Of a stretch of 64,000 nt of DNA, positions 63,711 through 64,000 are shown piece after piece (the stretch's first letter is position 1; every line of letters begins with the position of its first letter). The stretch covers positions 1-64,000 of the forward strand of contig JAJJXM010000092.1 of NCBI GenBank assembly GCA_024516155.1, read 5' to 3'. A program made the position numbers and the translations under genes. The notes beneath the pieces are model-generated. The model was not told where the DNA came from. It ran no database searches and saw only the letters and a program-made list of their open reading frames with translations. Source of the DNA: Pyronema omphalodes. Lineage: Eukaryota; Ascomycota; Pezizomycetes; Pezizales; Pyronemataceae.

Positions 63711-64000
63711 AGCCTCCCCCCCCTCCGCGCTTCGGCCTCACCTCCGATATGCGCATGTTCGGCGGCAGCAACTCATCCCGAGTCTCCACGCCTGCCCCCG
63801 CCGCCGAAGACGACGTGTTTGGGTCCTCCGCACCCGGCACCCCCACGCGTCCCAGTAAAGACGCCCCCTCCGCAGCCCCAGGATCAGGTTGGTCCTCGGG
63901 GAGCTCCCTTTCTTCGTGCCCCAGCACCGTGAAGAAACGCGCACACGTTGCGGCCTTCGGGTCGCTCGTGCAAAGCGAACTCCGTTCTGCCCCCGCGGTA
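63698..64000 (+). CDS. Open, proline- and serine-rich coding edge, runs off the window
   Basis: From ATG 63698 (MAPMKPPPPPRFGLTSDMR) this frame has no stop to the window end, 101 codons. It is GC-rich, with C or G in most third positions, unlike the genes upstream. The frame is also open for several codons before the ATG. It may be the start of a new gene with a disordered N-terminus, or the C-terminal part of the exonuclease after an intron. No family is recognised. Confidence 0.4.
   Translation, partial: MAPMKPPPPPRFGLTSDMRMFGGSNSSRVSTPAPAAEDDVFGSSAPGTPTRPSKDAPSAAPGSGWSSGSSLSSCPSTVKKRAHVAAFGSLVQSELRSAPAV

Overview
The window looks like nuclear DNA of a filamentous ascomycete (Pezizomycotina). 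The genes carry many short introns of roughly 45-110 bp with GTRNGT-type donors and CTAAY/CTGAC-type branch sites. Recognisable products include CLASP/Stu1, Prp40, the TRAPPII subunit Trs65, the HtrA-like protease Nma111, the spliceosomal kinase Prp4, the riboflavin deaminase Rib2, SDH cytochrome b and Mak32-like PfkB proteins. The large, microsatellite- and homopolymer-rich intergenic DNA would fit an early-diverging class such as Pezizomycetes or Orbiliomycetes, but that placement is only an inference.

Layout. 0-3.4 kb: a possible small membrane protein, then a TTCTTA hexanucleotide array and CATCC-type minisatellites. 3.4-24.7 kb is the gene-dense part: stu1 (-), a Mak32-like gene (+), a candidate structured RNA, a second Mak32-like gene (-), sdh3 (-), rib2 deaminase (-), prp40 (-), trs65 (+) and a small membrane protein (+). 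25.6-36.3 kb: a tRNA-Asp, a 9-exon gene for a 2,752-residue protein with two sacsin-type HSP90-like ATPase modules and a C-terminal BTB domain, then a second tRNA-Asp. 37.4-45.1 kb: three head-to-tail degenerate copies of a ~2-2.7 kb non-coding repeat, the third split by a ~1.0 kb element with ~350 bp terminal inverted repeats. 45-50.7 kb: microsatellites, a perfect 18 bp hairpin and a possible MITE. 50.7-54.4 kb: nma111. 54.4-58 kb: low-complexity DNA, poly-G tracts, a third tRNA-Asp within an inverted segmental duplication and a Mak32-like relic. 58-64 kb: prp4 with an in-frame UAG, a relic of the 3' end of prp4, a DEDDh exonuclease gene and a GC-rich coding edge.

The annotated housekeeping genes are not a pathway: they serve microtubule dynamics, splicing (prp40 and prp4), Golgi traffic, respiration, flavin synthesis and protein quality control. 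The most unusual items are the sacsin-BTB protein, the long-inverted-repeat element, the tandem repeat array, the candidate RNA at 11.3-11.7 kb, and two broken housekeeping genes: stu1 with a one-base excess in a G8 run, and prp4 with an in-frame stop. All exon models were made by eye from splice signals, reading phase and family resemblance. No database search was possible.
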